Both the position numbers and the translations under genes were made by a program. This document shows positions 45,181 to 57,444 of a stretch of DNA of 64,000 nucleotides, piece by piece. The notes under the pieces are model-generated. The model was not told the DNA's origin, ran no database searches, and saw only the letters and a list, made by a program, of their open reading frames with translations. The stretch is taken from contig NC_087064.1 in the NCBI RefSeq assembly GCF_963678635.1, positions 63,853,548-63,917,547 of the forward strand. Reading direction: 5' to 3'. Position 1 is the first letter of the stretch; each line of letters begins with the position of its first letter. Source of the stretch: Symsagittifera roscoffensis (taxonomy: Eukaryota > Xenacoelomorpha > Acoela > Convolutidae).

Positions 45181-46110
45181 TTTTGGTAACTATTGCACTT
45201 TTCGCAGAAATTTCAATTTTTCTCAAAAATTACTAATTGATTTTCAAAAAAGTGATACCAATAGAAAAATTGGCGGCCCTTTTAAGTGCCTGCATAATTT
45301 GCTAGTCTCTCTTCATTTCACCCCAGGTTCTACGGCCTTCGAAAGTTTCTGACTGGGGGTTTTTGATCTATTACAATTTTTTTTTCATCTTCACGAATAT
45401 TATATGCACAAATTTGAAGTGTAAGTTTATATCGCAAGAACAAATCATGGGGATCTCCCTTCTCAGGCCGTTATTCCCTAAAATTGGTAGAAAAAGGTTA
45501 TTGGCTCAAACAAGCCCATTTTTTGACATATTTGTTAATTTTTGAAACTTTTGATTTTTAACTGAACGCCAAAACTGAACAGCCAAATAGGAGATCCAGG
45601 GCATTAAAACGACAGAAAAAAACCAATTTTGCAAATCGTTCCTGTATAAGCGACTGTGCCTTGTGCTTTGAAAAAAATGTGGCCTTGAAAAGTTTTGCCC
45701 GTTTTTTTGAAACATAGTTTTTTTTATCAAAAACTAAATCGCTGATTCTGAGATTGTTACTTCAAACAAACTAATTTGGTGCTGAGATTTTCTCTGTGTA
45801 ATCTATTTCAGTCTAATTTTTTGTAACGAAGCTGATGTGGATTCCATTTTTTGAAACTTTTAGTAGAAATTTCAGTTTTTTTTTCACAAAACCACTAGCT
45901 AAATCTGATATAAAGGTTTCAACCTATAAATCAGGGTGTAGAAATTTTCACTGTATAAGATGCTATTCCTTTGATTTATTACAGAAAAGTAAATGGATTT
46001 AGGAAAAGTCAAATTTTACAATACGTGATCGTTTCTTGGAATCTTTTTTCACTTTTCTTTCGAAAACTACCCAGCCAAATCTGAGATAAAGAATTCAGTT
46101 GAAAGAGCGA
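45181..46110. repeat. Degenerate tandem repeat, about 165-180 bp period
   Basis: Units around 45538, 45717, 45880 and 46058 share a T-run, then 'aaaact' or 'aaaacc', then 'agc.aaatctga.ataaag'. The spacing is 163-179 bp. Old satellite-like array. Confidence 0.45.
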
Positions 46111-46849
46111 GTAGTAGTTTTTTTTTTAAATAAGCGGCTAATCTCCTAATTATTAGTGAAATTAAACTCATAAAGTTCGTTTTCGAAACTTTGAAAAAAC
46201 GCTTTTCGGTACCAGTACAATCAAAGATTAAAATATTAGGAGCATTCAGCTTTAGCTGCGCCACTAGTTTACCTCCAAACAATCGTGGCATAAACGTGAG
46301 GTCGTGACACTTTTAATCAACAGGCTCGAATCTGGAACATTGAATTACGTTTTTCGATTTTTGCTGCATAGCATTGGCAATTTGATAAAATCTGAAGGTG
46401 GCTAGTGGTGGCTAAAGAAAGTAAAATTACAAGCGGCGGTGGAGCAGCTGTGAAAAATTTTCTCAAGGTGTCTTTTTGATCTCTTAAGAGTAATAAACGT
46501 AGTGAGTACTCTTGTATATGTCTTGGTGATTATTTTTAAAAGGAAAAAGCCCTAAAATGCTCTAACAGATGTGCATTCATAGACATTAATGCATTTATGA
46601 ATGCAATAATAATGGAAAACTATTGTAAATTGACAGCGGAGGCAGGGTGGGTGTGATCAGGGGCTTGGAGAAGTTAATGGCTATCATTTATATAGTATAA
46701 ATCAATTATTCCATCAATAATAAATATTAAACTCATTTATCAAATATTTTCAATTAATAAATATTGTTCCGACCATTGAAAATTGGGAGGAACTTTTTAT
46801 TCGGGTGTGTTTTATTAATAGTTTCGCCGAAAATTTGAAGTTTGTAAAA

Positions 46850-46990
46850 AAACACAGATCTCGCTGGAACCGAACTCTCGGGCTTTCTCCGAGCAACTTA
46901 GAAAAAACACAAAATTTGCAAAAAAAAACAGGTCGTGACCGGATTCGTACCACAAGCTTTGCCTTTATCACTACGGAAAACTTTCTAGGG
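46850..46990 (-). other. Two tRNA-like fragments (possible SINE remnant)
   Basis: On the minus strand GGTACGAATCC (within 46930-46965) matches a B box at 10 of 11 bases. TAGTGATAAAGG, 15-20 bp upstream, resembles an A box. A weaker second copy is at 46865-46905. Neither can fold into a whole tRNA. Confidence 0.25.
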
Positions 46991-47166
46991 TAATTAATGT
47001 TTTCTGAAAATCCCTCAAATTGTCTTATTATGGTCATTGATTTTGAGCACCATTAATTATTCCAAGCTCCTGAGTGTAGTACTGAATCAATTCGTAAATT
47101 TAGTTCACTTTTTGACGGGGCTTCCCTTTTTCATGTTGATCTCTTACTTAAATATAGTAGAAACAA

Positions 47167-47334
47167 CCTGTGCTTCTGAAAATATTAAGTTGGTTAGACA
47201 GAAGTGAAGGTCGTAAAATAGAACCATTGAGACCTTTAGAATTACACACGAGTGAAAGAGACATAAAAAGACTGTTAGAAAAAGATAGAACTTTTATAGA
47301 CCAAGTAGTAAAAAGTAGATCATTTAAATGTTAA
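47167..47334 (+). CDS. Short exon-like frame of unknown function
   Basis: Open from just after a TAG near 47156 to a TAA at 47332-47334, about 55 codons, with no ATG start. The charged, regular composition (LRPLELHTSERDIKRLLEKD) is far from what random AT-rich DNA gives. It could be the last exon of a gene or a broken copy of one. Family not recognised. Confidence 0.3.
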   Translation, partial: PVLLKILSWLDRSEGRKIEPLRPLELHTSERDIKRLLEKDRTFIDQVVKSRSFKC

Positions 47335-47855
47335 ATGTACATCAAGTGGCCAGCACAGTATTGGTAAATTCAAAGCTGAAACTCAAACACGAAACGAAAC
47401 ACCGGTCTTCAATTTTAATTCACAAAATACATCGCTTTTAGAAAACTTTGAAAATTGGGTCCATTGAGCCCGATTGCTTGAAATTAATTATCTCAAAAAA
47501 AATCTGAAACTCATATCACCTTCTGCTTTGGTAATTTAGGGCCGCATAGCAGCAGAGACCCCGAATACAAAAATAAGGTATACTAAACCAAAAGTTTCCA
47601 ATATACGGAGCAATTTTGCTCGTTTCTCAGCGCGAAGCACTGAAAATTCTGACAGCATTAAAACTACCCTGCAACCACTTTTTGAAAATATTAAGTGTGC
47701 GAACAATTTTCACGTGCGGGACTATATTTCGTGTTGCGCTTTCAGCAATCAAAGAATTGAACGAGCAGTTTACACAGGCCCAAAACGTATATATGATAGT
47801 GCGTAGCAAACTGATTGGTAGATCAGAAGTAGCGCAGAGGTTTTTGGTACTCAAA

Positions 47856-48270
47856 ATATCGGTTTGAGTCTCTCTTGGAAATTGTTTTTTTTTAACAAAA
47901 GGGGGCAAAAATGAACCCAATTTTCGGTCTGTTAATTGCGATGGAAGGGGATGAACCCGATTTTCTAAATATTTGGGTCGGCAGGGGGTCGAATCCGTAG
48001 GGGAGGGGCGTCTTCCCCCCTAAACCCGCCACTGACTGAAAAGATTGATACATCAGAGATAGCGCAGAGGTTTTGGGTACTCCAAGTCAGTTTGAGTCTC
48101 TCTTGGAAACTGATTTTGAACAAAGGGGGCAAAGATGAGCCCAATTTTTGGTCCATGATTTGCGATGGATTGGGATGAGCCCAATATGTTAAATATTTGG
48201 GTCAGCAGGGTGTCGAATCCCTAAGTTGGAGAGCGCACTCCCTTGTCCCGCAAACCCGCTAGCTACTGCT
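47856..48270. repeat. Internal ~210-bp tandem duplication inside each array unit
   Basis: Two diverged copies (47856-48046 and 48055-48270) share 'tagcgcagaggtttt', 'gtttgagtctctcttggaaa', 'aaagggggcaaa' and 'gtcgaatcc'. Present in all units; in unit 2 the second copy is cut by the deletion. Confidence 0.8.
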
Positions 48271-48524
48271 TTTTCTTCAAAAGTCGGAATAAAAAAATCC
48301 TAGTTATTTTAAATAAATTTTAATACACAATTGCATTCGCGGCAGTTTTTTGCCAACATGTACACACAAATTTTAATACACATTTGAAAAACCGAAGTTT
48401 TGTCATGAAGGTCGAAGTATAAAGTGAGGACCTCGACCCGAGTAGCAACAAAGTCAATCCAACGAGACTTTACGTCAAACTGCATAAGTGTCTCGTTTGT
48501 TACATTTCAATCCAAAACTATTTT

Positions 48525-48530
48525 TTTATT
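48525..48530 (-). promoter_or_regulatory. Polyadenylation signal of gene copy 1
   Basis: AATAAA on the minus strand about 75 bp after the stop codon at 48602. Conserved in units 3 and 4. Confidence 0.5.
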
Positions 48531-48601
48531 ACTGTAATAAAACTGTATTTTATAAAGGTATCTTAATTTGGTTATAACATCTCACGTGGAGCCCAGAATG
48601 G

Positions 48602-50136
48602 CTAACTCAACAATGGACTGACATAATAAGTGTGGTATTGGTAGTATTGTTTGTACAAATCGACCAAATGCTCCTCTAATTGAGTTTGATCTTCATTAGC
48701 ACTGTCAATGCATTGTGGCTCCTTGCTGTGGAAACCCTTAAACATCTTCTTTAATGAGTCGCTGGATAAACTAAGTGATTTTTCCAGATGGAGGTAGGCG
48801 TTGTCTTTGTTTTCTCGTTTGCGTCTCTCTAGCGAGACAGCACCTGCGAGAAACCTGGGATCCAGTTTGGAAAGTTGCATGTTCAAAGCCTGTAAGCCAG
48901 CCGTCATCTCCTGTGCCTGCCACATCAACTGTTGCCTTTGCCTCATACCTCTGCTTATCAACAGGGAGGCCATGCTAGACTCCGGAGTGCGATCTAGTAG
49001 AACGACTCGGAAGTCGAAGCCAGCACTTTCGTAGAGCTCTGCCAGTTGGCGAATATCTGGGTTCGCAATTTTTTCCTTACTCTTGCAGAACGGATATGAA
49101 TGCATTTGTCCGGACTCTAAATTGGCATAAAATTTTAAATTTGCACTATTTGTGATTAACAATGAACAAAACTTCACAAAAAAATCATAGAATTATTTTT
49201 CAGGCATTCTAAAGTTCGGGCCAGCTGAAAATAAACAAGTTAGCCGTTTGTCGTCTGTTTTCTAACACTTTTCCCTTTGCCCTACAAAACTTTCTTAAAA
49301 CAATAGAAAATATATTGCGCGTTAACTATTCCAAATTGTTAGTTAAAAAGTCGAAACTCGTCTGGAGAAAAAAACACCCCCCCCCCCCCCCGACCACAAA
49401 TATTGCGTCACTTTCTGCGAAGGTCAGAACAATAATCTAGGGGCGATGGAAGCATTGAATAAATCAAATTGGAATAAAATTTACTGCTTATTATTGTTCA
49501 CTCCTGAATTAACAAAGGTATACGTTGTTGGTGTTGCTTAGGGAGCTTAACAGATGACAACTTAACACTTCTTACCACCGAAGGTGTTGACTATCATCAG
49601 TTTGCCTTTGTATTGTCTAGCGGCCAATCTGAGTTCTCCAATTGCTCTTGGGTTCAATTGTTCCCTTTGGTACTCGTGACACAGCACGATGCTGTTGAAA
49701 CTGGTCTCTGGGTAACAAAAACTGTTCGGTGATTCTTTCTCCGAACATATTCTCTCCCAAGCGCTCGCCATAAAATGATGTCCTGAACCTTCGGCGCCAG
49801 CCACGAATACGACCTTGGGCTTGGAGTTGAACACTTTCTTTGTGAGGTAGTCGTAACTCTGCAAGAACTCCACTTCCTTTTTGATAAATTCTTTTTTCTC
49901 TTCTCTGAAAATGTCTCTTCTTTTAGGCTGAGCAGCGAGACATTCGGAATGAGGGCCGCTGTAGCTCGGAATGAACACTCTTCTCCAATCCTCCAAGCCG
50001 AAAGACTCGATTTGTTCCCTTGACAGATTAGTTCTAACTGAATCGCCATTAGTATCCGTCCGATTGTAAATATAAACTCTAATTAAAACAACAGCTAAGA
50101 ACAAAGCCAAGAGCAACACAGCACATAACCTAGTTT
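48602..50136 (-). CDS. Sulfotransferase-like type II membrane protein, copy 1 (two exons, apparently intact)
   Basis: Exon A is 50136-49576, the intron 49575-49117 (GTAAG...TTTAG) and exon B 49116-48602. Splicing keeps the frame across NTFG. Exon A begins at an acceptor (TTTAG), so a further upstream exon with the start is missing from the unit. It encodes a membrane-anchor helix (LLLALFLAVVLIRVYIY) and a P-loop-like strand-turn VVFVAGAEGSGHHFMAS, in the place of the 5'-phosphosulfate loop. Exon B has FRVVLLDRTPESSMASLL, resembling the 3'-phosphate-binding R...S motif, then a helical tail. Likely a Golgi-type transferase; substrate unknown. A general P-loop protein is possible. Confidence 0.6.
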
Positions 50137-50585
50137 CTAAAGTAACTTTGGTAATTTAGGGCCGCATAGCAGCAGAGACCCCGAATACAAAAATAAGGTA
50201 TACTAAACTAAAAGTTTCCAATATACGGAGCAATTTTGCTCGTTTCTCAGCGCGAAGCACTGAAAATTCTGACAGCATTAAAACTACCCTGCAACCACTT
50301 TTTGAAAATATTAAGTTTGCGAACAATTTTCACGTGCGGGACTATATTTCGTGTTGCGCTTTCAGCAATCAAAGAATTGAACGAGCAGTTTACACAGGCC
50401 CAAAACGTATATATGATAGTGCGTAGCAAACTGATTGGTAGATCAGAAGTAGCGCAGAGGTTTTTGGTACTCCAAATATCGGTTTGAGTCTCTCTTGGAA
50501 ATTGTTTTTTTTTTAACAAAAGGGGGCGAAAATGAACCCAATTTTTGGTCTGTTAATTGCGATGGAAGGGGATGAACCCGATTTT

Positions 50586-52068
50586 CTAAATATTTGGGTC
50601 GGCAGGGGGTCGAATCCGTAGGGGAGGGGCGTCTTCCCCCCTAAACCCGCCACTGACTGAAAAGATTGATACATCAGAGATAGCGCAGAGGTTTTGGGTA
50701 CTCCAAGTCAGTTTGAGTCTCTCTTGGAAACTGGTTTTGAACAAAGGGGGCAAAGATGAGCCCAATTTTTGGTCCGTGATTTGCGATGGATTGGGATGAG
50801 TTTGGAAAGTTGCATGTTCAAAGCCTGTAAGCCAGCCGTCATCTCCTGTGCCTGCCACATCAACTGTTTCTTGTGCCTCATACCTCTGCTTATCAACAGG
50901 GAGGCCATGCTAGACTCCGGAGTGCGATCTAGTAGAACGACTCGGAAGTCGAAGCCAGCACTTTCGTAGAGCTCTGCCAGTTGGCGAATATCTGGGTTCG
51001 CTTTTTTTTCCTTACTCTTGCAGAACGGATATGAATGCATTTGTCCGGACTCTAAATTGGCATAAAATTTTAAATTTGCACTATTTGTGATTAACAATGA
51101 ACAAAACTTCACAAAAAAATCATAGAATTATTTTTCAGGCATTCTAAAGTTCGGGCCAGCTGAAAATAAACAAGTTAGCCGTTTGTCGTCTGTTTTCTAA
51201 CACTTTTCCCTTTGCCCTACAAAACTTTCTTAAAACAATAGAAAATATATTGCGCGTTAACTATTCCAAATTGTTAGTTAAAAAGTCGAAACTCGTCTGG
51301 AGAAAAAAACACCCCCCCCCCCCGACCACAAATATTGCGTCACTTTCTGCGAAGGTCAGAACAATAATCTAGGGGCGATGGAAGCATTGAATAAATCAAA
51401 TTGGAATAAAATTTACTGCTTATTATTGTTCACTCCTGAATTAACAAAGGTATACGTTGTTGGTGTTGCTTAGGGAGCTTAACAGATGACAACTTAAAAC
51501 TTCTTACCACCGAAGGTGTTGACTCTCATCAGTTTGCCTTTGTATTGTCTAGCGGCCAATCTGAGTTCTCCAATTGCTCTAGGGTTCAATTGTTCCCTTT
51601 GGTACTCGTGACACAGCACGATGCTGTTGAAACTGGTCTCTGGGTAACAAAAACTGTTCGGTGATTCTTTCTCCGAACATATTCTCTCCCAAGCGCTCGC
51701 CATAAAATGATGTCCTGAACCTTCGGCGCCAGCCACGAATACGACCTTGGGCTTGGAGTTGAACACTTTCTTTGTGAGGTAGTCGTAACTCTGCAAGAAC
51801 TCCACTTCCTTTTTGATAAATTCTTTTTTCTCTTCTCTGAAAATGTCACTTCTTTTAGGCTGAGCAGCGAGACATTCGGAATGGGGGCCGCTGTAGCTCG
51901 GAATGAACACTCTTCTCCAATCCTCCAAGCCGAAAGACTCGATTTGTTCCCTTGACAGATTAGTTCTAACTGAATCGCCATTAGTATCCGTCCGATTGTA
52001 AATATAAACTCTAATTAAAACAACAGCTAAGAACAAAACCAAGAGTAACACAGCACATAACCTAGTTT
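50586..52068 (-). pseudogene. Sulfotransferase-like gene, copy 2 (exon B truncated)
   Basis: Exon A (52068-51508) and the donor site are intact, and exon B starts at 51051. A ~688-bp deletion joins 50801 directly to upstream repeat DNA. It removes the last ~90 codons of exon B, the stop and the poly(A) signal. The reading frame now runs into repeat sequence and ends at 50708. The junction has a 2-bp AG overlap. Probably not functional. Confidence 0.75.
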
Positions 52069-53154
52069 CTAAAGTAACTTTGGTAATTTAGGGCCGCATA
52101 GCAGCAGAGACCCCGAATACAAAAATAAGGTATACTAAACTAAAAGTTTCCAATATACGGAGCAATTTTGCTCGTTTCTCAGCGCGAAGCACTGAAAATT
52201 CTGACAGCATTAAAACTACCCTGCAACCACTTTTTGAAAATATTAAGTGTGCGAACAATTTTCACGTGCGGGACTATATTTCGTGTTGCGCTTTCAGCAA
52301 TCAAAGAATTGAACGAGCAGTTTACACAGGCCCAAAACGTATATATGATAGTGCGTAGCAAACTGATTGGTAGATCAGAAGTAGCGCAGAGGTTTTTGGT
52401 ACTCCAAATATCGGTTTGAGTCTCTCTTGGAAATTGTTTTTTTTTTAACAAAAGGGGGCAAAAATGAACCCAATTTTCGGTCTGTTAATTGCGATGGAAG
52501 GGGATGAACCCGATTTTCTAAATATTTGGGTCGGCAGGGGGTCGAATCCGTAGGGGAGGGGCGTCTTCCCCCCTAAACCCGCCACTGACTGAAAAAATTG
52601 ATACATCAGAGATAGCGCAGAGGTTTTGGGTACTCCAAGTCAGTTTGAGTCTCTCTTGGAAACTGGTTTTGAACAAAGGGGGCAAAGATGAGCCCAATTT
52701 TTGGTCCGTGATTTGCGATGGATTGGGATGAGCCCAATATGTTAAATATTTGGGTCAGCAGGGTGTCGAATCCCTAAGTTGGAGAGCGCACTCCCTTGTC
52801 CCGCAAACCCGCTAGCTACTGCTTTTTCTTCAAAAGTCGGAATAAAAAAATCCTAGTTATTTTAAATAAATTTTAATACACAATTGCATTCGCGGCAGTT
52901 TTTTGCCAACATGTACACACAAATTTTAATACACATTTGAAAAACCGAAGTTTTGTCATGAAGGTCGAAGTATAAAGTGAGGACCTCGACCCGAGTAGCA
53001 ACAAAGTCAATCCAACGAGACTTTACGTCAAACTGCATAAGTGTCTCGTTTGTTACATTTCAATCCAAAACTATTTTTTTATTACTGTAATAAAACTGTA
53101 CTTTATAAAGGTATCTGAATTTGGTTATAACATCTCACGTGGAGCCCAGAATGG

Positions 53155-54690
53155 CTAACTCAACAATGGACTGACATAACAAGTGTGGTATTGGTAGTAT
53201 TGTTTGTACAAATCGACCAAATGCTTCTCTAATTGAGTTTGATCTTCATTAGCACTGTCAATGCATTGTGGCTCCTTGCTGTGGAAACCCTTAAACATCT
53301 TCTTTAATGAGTCGCTGGATAAACTAAGTGATTTTTCCAGATGGAGGTAGGCGTTGTCTTTGTTTTCTCGTTTGCGTCTCTCTAGCGAGACAGCACCTGC
53401 GAGAAACCTGGGATCCAGTTTGGAAAGTTGCATGTTCAAAGCCTGTAAGCCAGCCGTCATCTCCTGTGCCTGCCACATCAACTGTTGCTTGTGCCTCATA
53501 CCTCTGCTTATCAACAGGGAGGCCATGCTAGACTCCGGAGTGCGATCTAGTAGAACGACTCGGAAGTCGAAGCCAGCACTTTCGTAGAGCTCTGCCAGTT
53601 GGCGAATATCTGGGTTCGCAATTTTTTTCCTTACTCTTGCAGAACGGATATGAATGCATTTGTCCGGACTCTAAATTGGCATAAAATTTTAAATTTGCAC
53701 TATTTGTGATTAACAATGAACAAAACTTCACAAAAAAATCATAGAATTATTTTTCAGGCATTCTAAAGTTCGGGCCAGCTGAAAATAAACAAGTTAGCCG
53801 TTTGTCGTCTGTTTTCTAACACTTTTCCCTTTGCCCTACAAAACTTTCTTAAAACAATAGAAAATATATTGCGCGTTAACTATTCCAAATTGTTAGTTAA
53901 AAAGTCGAAACTCGTCTGGAGAAAAAAACACCCCCCCCCCCCCCCGACCACAAATATTGCGTCACTTTCTGCGAAGGTCAGAACAATAATCTAGGGGCGA
54001 TGGAAGCATTGAATAAATCAAATTGGAATAAAATTTACTGCTTATTATTGTTCACTCCTGAATTAACAAAGGTATACGTTGTTGGTGTTGCTTAGGGAGC
54101 TTAACAGATGACAACTTAAAACTTCTTACCACCGAAGGTGTTGACTATCATCAGTTTGCCTTTGTATTGTCTAGCGGCCAATCTGAGTTCTCCAATTGCT
54201 CTTGGGTTCAATTGTTCCCTTTGGTACTCGTAACACAGCACGATGCTGTTGAAACTGGCCTCTGGGTAACAAAAACTGTTCGGTGATTCTTTCTCCGAAC
54301 ATATTCTCTCCCAAGCGCTCGCCATAAAATGATGTCCTGAACCTTCGGCGCCAGCCACGAATACGACCTTGGGCTTGGAGTTGAACACTTTCTTTGTGAG
54401 GTAGTCGTAACTCTGCAAGAACTCCACTTCCTTTTTGATAAATTCTTTTTTCTCTTCTCTGAAAATGTCACTTCTTTTAGGGTGAGCAGCGAGACATTCG
54501 GAATGGGGGCCGCTGTAGCTCGGAATGAACACTCTTCTCCAATCCTCCAAGCCGAAAGACTCGATTTGTTCCCTTGACAGATTAGTTCTAACTGAATCGC
54601 CATTAGTATCCGTCCGATTGTAAATATAAACTCTAATTAAAACAACAGCTAAGAACAAAACCAAGAGCAACACAGCACATAACCTAGTTT
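53155..54690 (-). pseudogene. Sulfotransferase-like gene, copy 3 (frameshift in exon B)
   Basis: Exon A is 54690-54130 and exon B 53670-53155. In exon B the T-run after 'gggttcgcaa' has one extra base compared with copy 1. After KSKEK the frame therefore shifts and ends early, while the rest of the exon is open in the neighbouring frame (53526-53155). Splice sites are kept. A one-base homopolymer change could also be a sequencing error. Confidence 0.65.
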
Positions 54691-55774
54691 CTAAAGTAAC
54701 TTTGGTAATTTAGGGCCGCATAGCAGCGGAGACCCCGAATACAAAAATAAGGTATACTAAACTAAAAGTTTCCAATATACGGAGCAATTTTGCTCGTTTC
54801 TCAGCGCGAAGCACTGAAAATTCTGACAGCATTAAAACTACCCTGCAACCACTTTTTGAAAATATTAAGTGTGCGAACAATTTTCACGTGCGGGACTATA
54901 TTTCGTGTTGCGCTTTCAGCAATCAAAGAATTGAACGAGCAGTTTACACAGGCCCAAAACGTATATATGATAGTGCGTAGCAAACTGATTGGTAGATCAG
55001 AAGTAGCGCAGAGGTTTTTGGTACTCCAAATATCGGTTTGAGTCTCTCTTGGAAATTGTTTTTTTTTAACAAAAGGGGGCAAAAATGAACCCAATTTTTG
55101 GTCTGTTAATTGCGATGGAAGGGGATGAACCCGATTTTCTAAATATTTGGGTCGGCAGGGGGTCGAATCCGTAGGGGAGGGGCGTCTTCCCCCCTAAACC
55201 CGCCACTGACTGAAAAGATTGATACATCAGAGATAGCGCAGAGGTTTTGGGTACTCCAAGTCAGTTTGAGTCTCTCTTGGAAACTGGTTTTGAACAAAGG
55301 GGGCAAAGATGAGCCCAATTTTTGGTCCGTGATTTGCGATGGATTGGGATGAGCCCAATATGTTAAATATTGGGTCAGCAGGGTGTCGAATCCCTAAGTT
55401 GGAGAGCGCACTCCCTTGTCCCGCAAACCCGCTAGCTACTGCTTTTTCTTCAAAAGTCGGAATAAAAAAATCCTAGTTATTTTAAATAAATTTTAATACA
55501 CAATTGCATTCGCGGCAGTTTTTTGCCAACATGTACACACAAATTTTAATACACATTTGAAAAACCGAAGTTTTGTCATGAAGGTCGAAGTATAAAGTGA
55601 GGACCTCGACCCGAGTAGCAACAAAGTCAATCCAACGAGACTTTACGTCAAACTGCATAAGTGTCTCGTTTGTTACATTTCAATCCAAAACTATTTTTTT
55701 ATTACTGTAATAAAACTGTACTTTATAAAGGTATCTGAATTTGGTTATAACATCTCACGTGGAGCCCAGAATGG

Positions 55775-57307
55775 CTAACTCAACAATGGACTGACATAAC
55801 AAGTGTGGTATTGGTAGTATTGTTTGTACAAATCGACCAAATGCTTCTCTAATTGAGTTTGATCTTCATTAGCACTGTCAATGCATTGTGGCTCCTTGCT
55901 GTGGAAACCCTTAAACATCTTCTTTAATGAGTCGCTGGATAAACTAAGTGATTTTTCCAGATGGAGGTAGGCGTTGTCTTTGTTTTCTCGTTTGCGTCTC
56001 TCTAGCGAGACAGCACCTGCGAGAAACCTGGGATCCAGTTTGGAAAGTTGCATGTTCAAAGCCTGTAAGCCAGCCGTCATCTCCTGTGCCTGCCACATCA
56101 ACTGTTGCTTGTGCCTCATACCTCTGCTTATCAACAGGGAGGCCATGCTAGACTCCGGAGTGCGATCTAGTAGAACGACTCGGAAGTCGAAGCCAGCACT
56201 TTCGTAGAGCTCTGCCAGTTGGCGAATATCTGGGTTCGCTATTTTTTCCTTACTCTTGCAGAACGGATATGAATGCATTTGTCCGGACTCTAAATTGGCA
56301 TAAAATTTTAAATTTGCACTATTTGTGATTAACAATGAACAAAACTTCACAAAAAAATCATAGAATTATTTTTCAGGCATTCTAAAGTTCGGGCCAGCTG
56401 AAAATAAACAAGTTAGCCGTTTTGTCGTCTGTTTTCTAACACTTTTCCCTTTGCCCTACAAAACTTTCTTAAAACAATAGAAAATATATTGCGCGTTAAC
56501 TATTCCAAATTGTTAGTTAGAAAGTCGAAACTCGTCTGGAGAAAAAAACACCCCCCCCCCCCGACCACAAATATTGCGTCACTTTCTGCGAAGGTCAGAA
56601 CAATAATCTAGGGGCGATGGAAGCATTGAATAAATCAAATTGGAATAAAATTTACTGCTTATTATTGTTCACTCCTGAATTAACAAAGGTATACGTTGTT
56701 GGTGTTGCTTAGGGAGCTTAACAGATGACAACTTAAAACTTCTTACCACCGAAGGTGTTGACTATCATCAGTTTGCCTTTGTATTGTCTAGCGGCCAATC
56801 TGAGTTCTCCAATTGCTCTTGGGTTCAATTGTTCCCTTTGGTACTCGTGACACAGCACTATGCTGTTGAAACTGGTCTCTGGGTAACAAAAACTGTTCGG
56901 TGATTCTTTCTCCGAACATATTCTCTCCCAAGCACTCGCCATGAAATGATGTCCTGAACCTTCGGCGCCAGCCACGAATACGACATTGGGCTTGGAGTTG
57001 AACACTTTCTTTGTGAGGTAGTCGTAACTCTGCAAGAACTCCAATTCCTTTTTGATAAATTCTTTTTTCTCTTCTCTGAAAATGTCACTTCTTTTGGGCT
57101 GAGCAGCGAGACATTCGGAATGGGGGCCGCTGTAGCTCGGAATGAACACTCTTCTCCAATCCTCCAAGCCGAAAGACTCGATTTGTTCCCTTGACAGATT
57201 AGTTCTAACTGAATCGCCATTAGTATCCGTCCGATTGTAAATATAAACTCTAATTAAAACAACAGCTAAGAACAAAACCAAGAGCAACACAGCACGTAAC
57301 CTAGTTT
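55775..57307 (-). CDS. Sulfotransferase-like type II membrane protein, copy 4 (apparently intact)
   Basis: Exon A is 57307-56747, the intron 56746-56290 and exon B 56289-55775. The reading is the same as copy 1 with a few substitutions (for example Val to Leu in KKEVEFLQ and Lys to Asn in SKPKVVF). Here the acceptor before exon A is preceded by CTGATTTCTTT and unique DNA, so this unit most likely keeps the original upstream intron. The missing first exon should lie beyond 57313, perhaps past the fold-back element. This copy is the best candidate for the parent gene. Confidence 0.6.
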
Positions 57308-57444
57308 CTAAAGAAATCAGATGAATTCATGCTTATTTGGAACTTATTCTAAATAGTTTTTCTTACTAAGAAATAACTACAGATCCAAAAAAAAACATGT
57401 GAATGTGAAGCTTAAGACACTCAGATGTTGACAAGTGGGTGCTA

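Larger units (their letters stand above)
47526..57313 (-). repeat. Tandem array of four ~2.6-kb units carrying a sulfotransferase-like gene
   Basis: Each unit starts with 'ctttggtaatttagggccgc'. Units are 47526-50145, 50146-52077, 52078-54699 and 54700-57313, with lengths 2620, 1932, 2622 and 2614. They are near identical apart from small changes, homopolymer length differences and a ~688-bp deletion in unit 2. Unit boundaries fall in the intron just upstream of exon A, so each duplication carries exon A, an intron, exon B and 3' DNA. Confidence 0.95.

Noticed and set aside
47616-47867. An 83-codon plus-strand frame and an opposite ~95-codon frame conserved in all four array units
   Set aside because: Neither begins with ATG, and both are conserved only because the units are recent duplicates; nothing shows coding selection.
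48775-49034. Plus-strand frames opposite sulfotransferase-like exon B (also at 53.3 and 56 kb)
   Set aside because: Antisense shadows of a real exon.
49375-49393. Poly-C run of 14-18 bases in each array intron
   Set aside because: Homopolymer with length variation between units; no sign of function.
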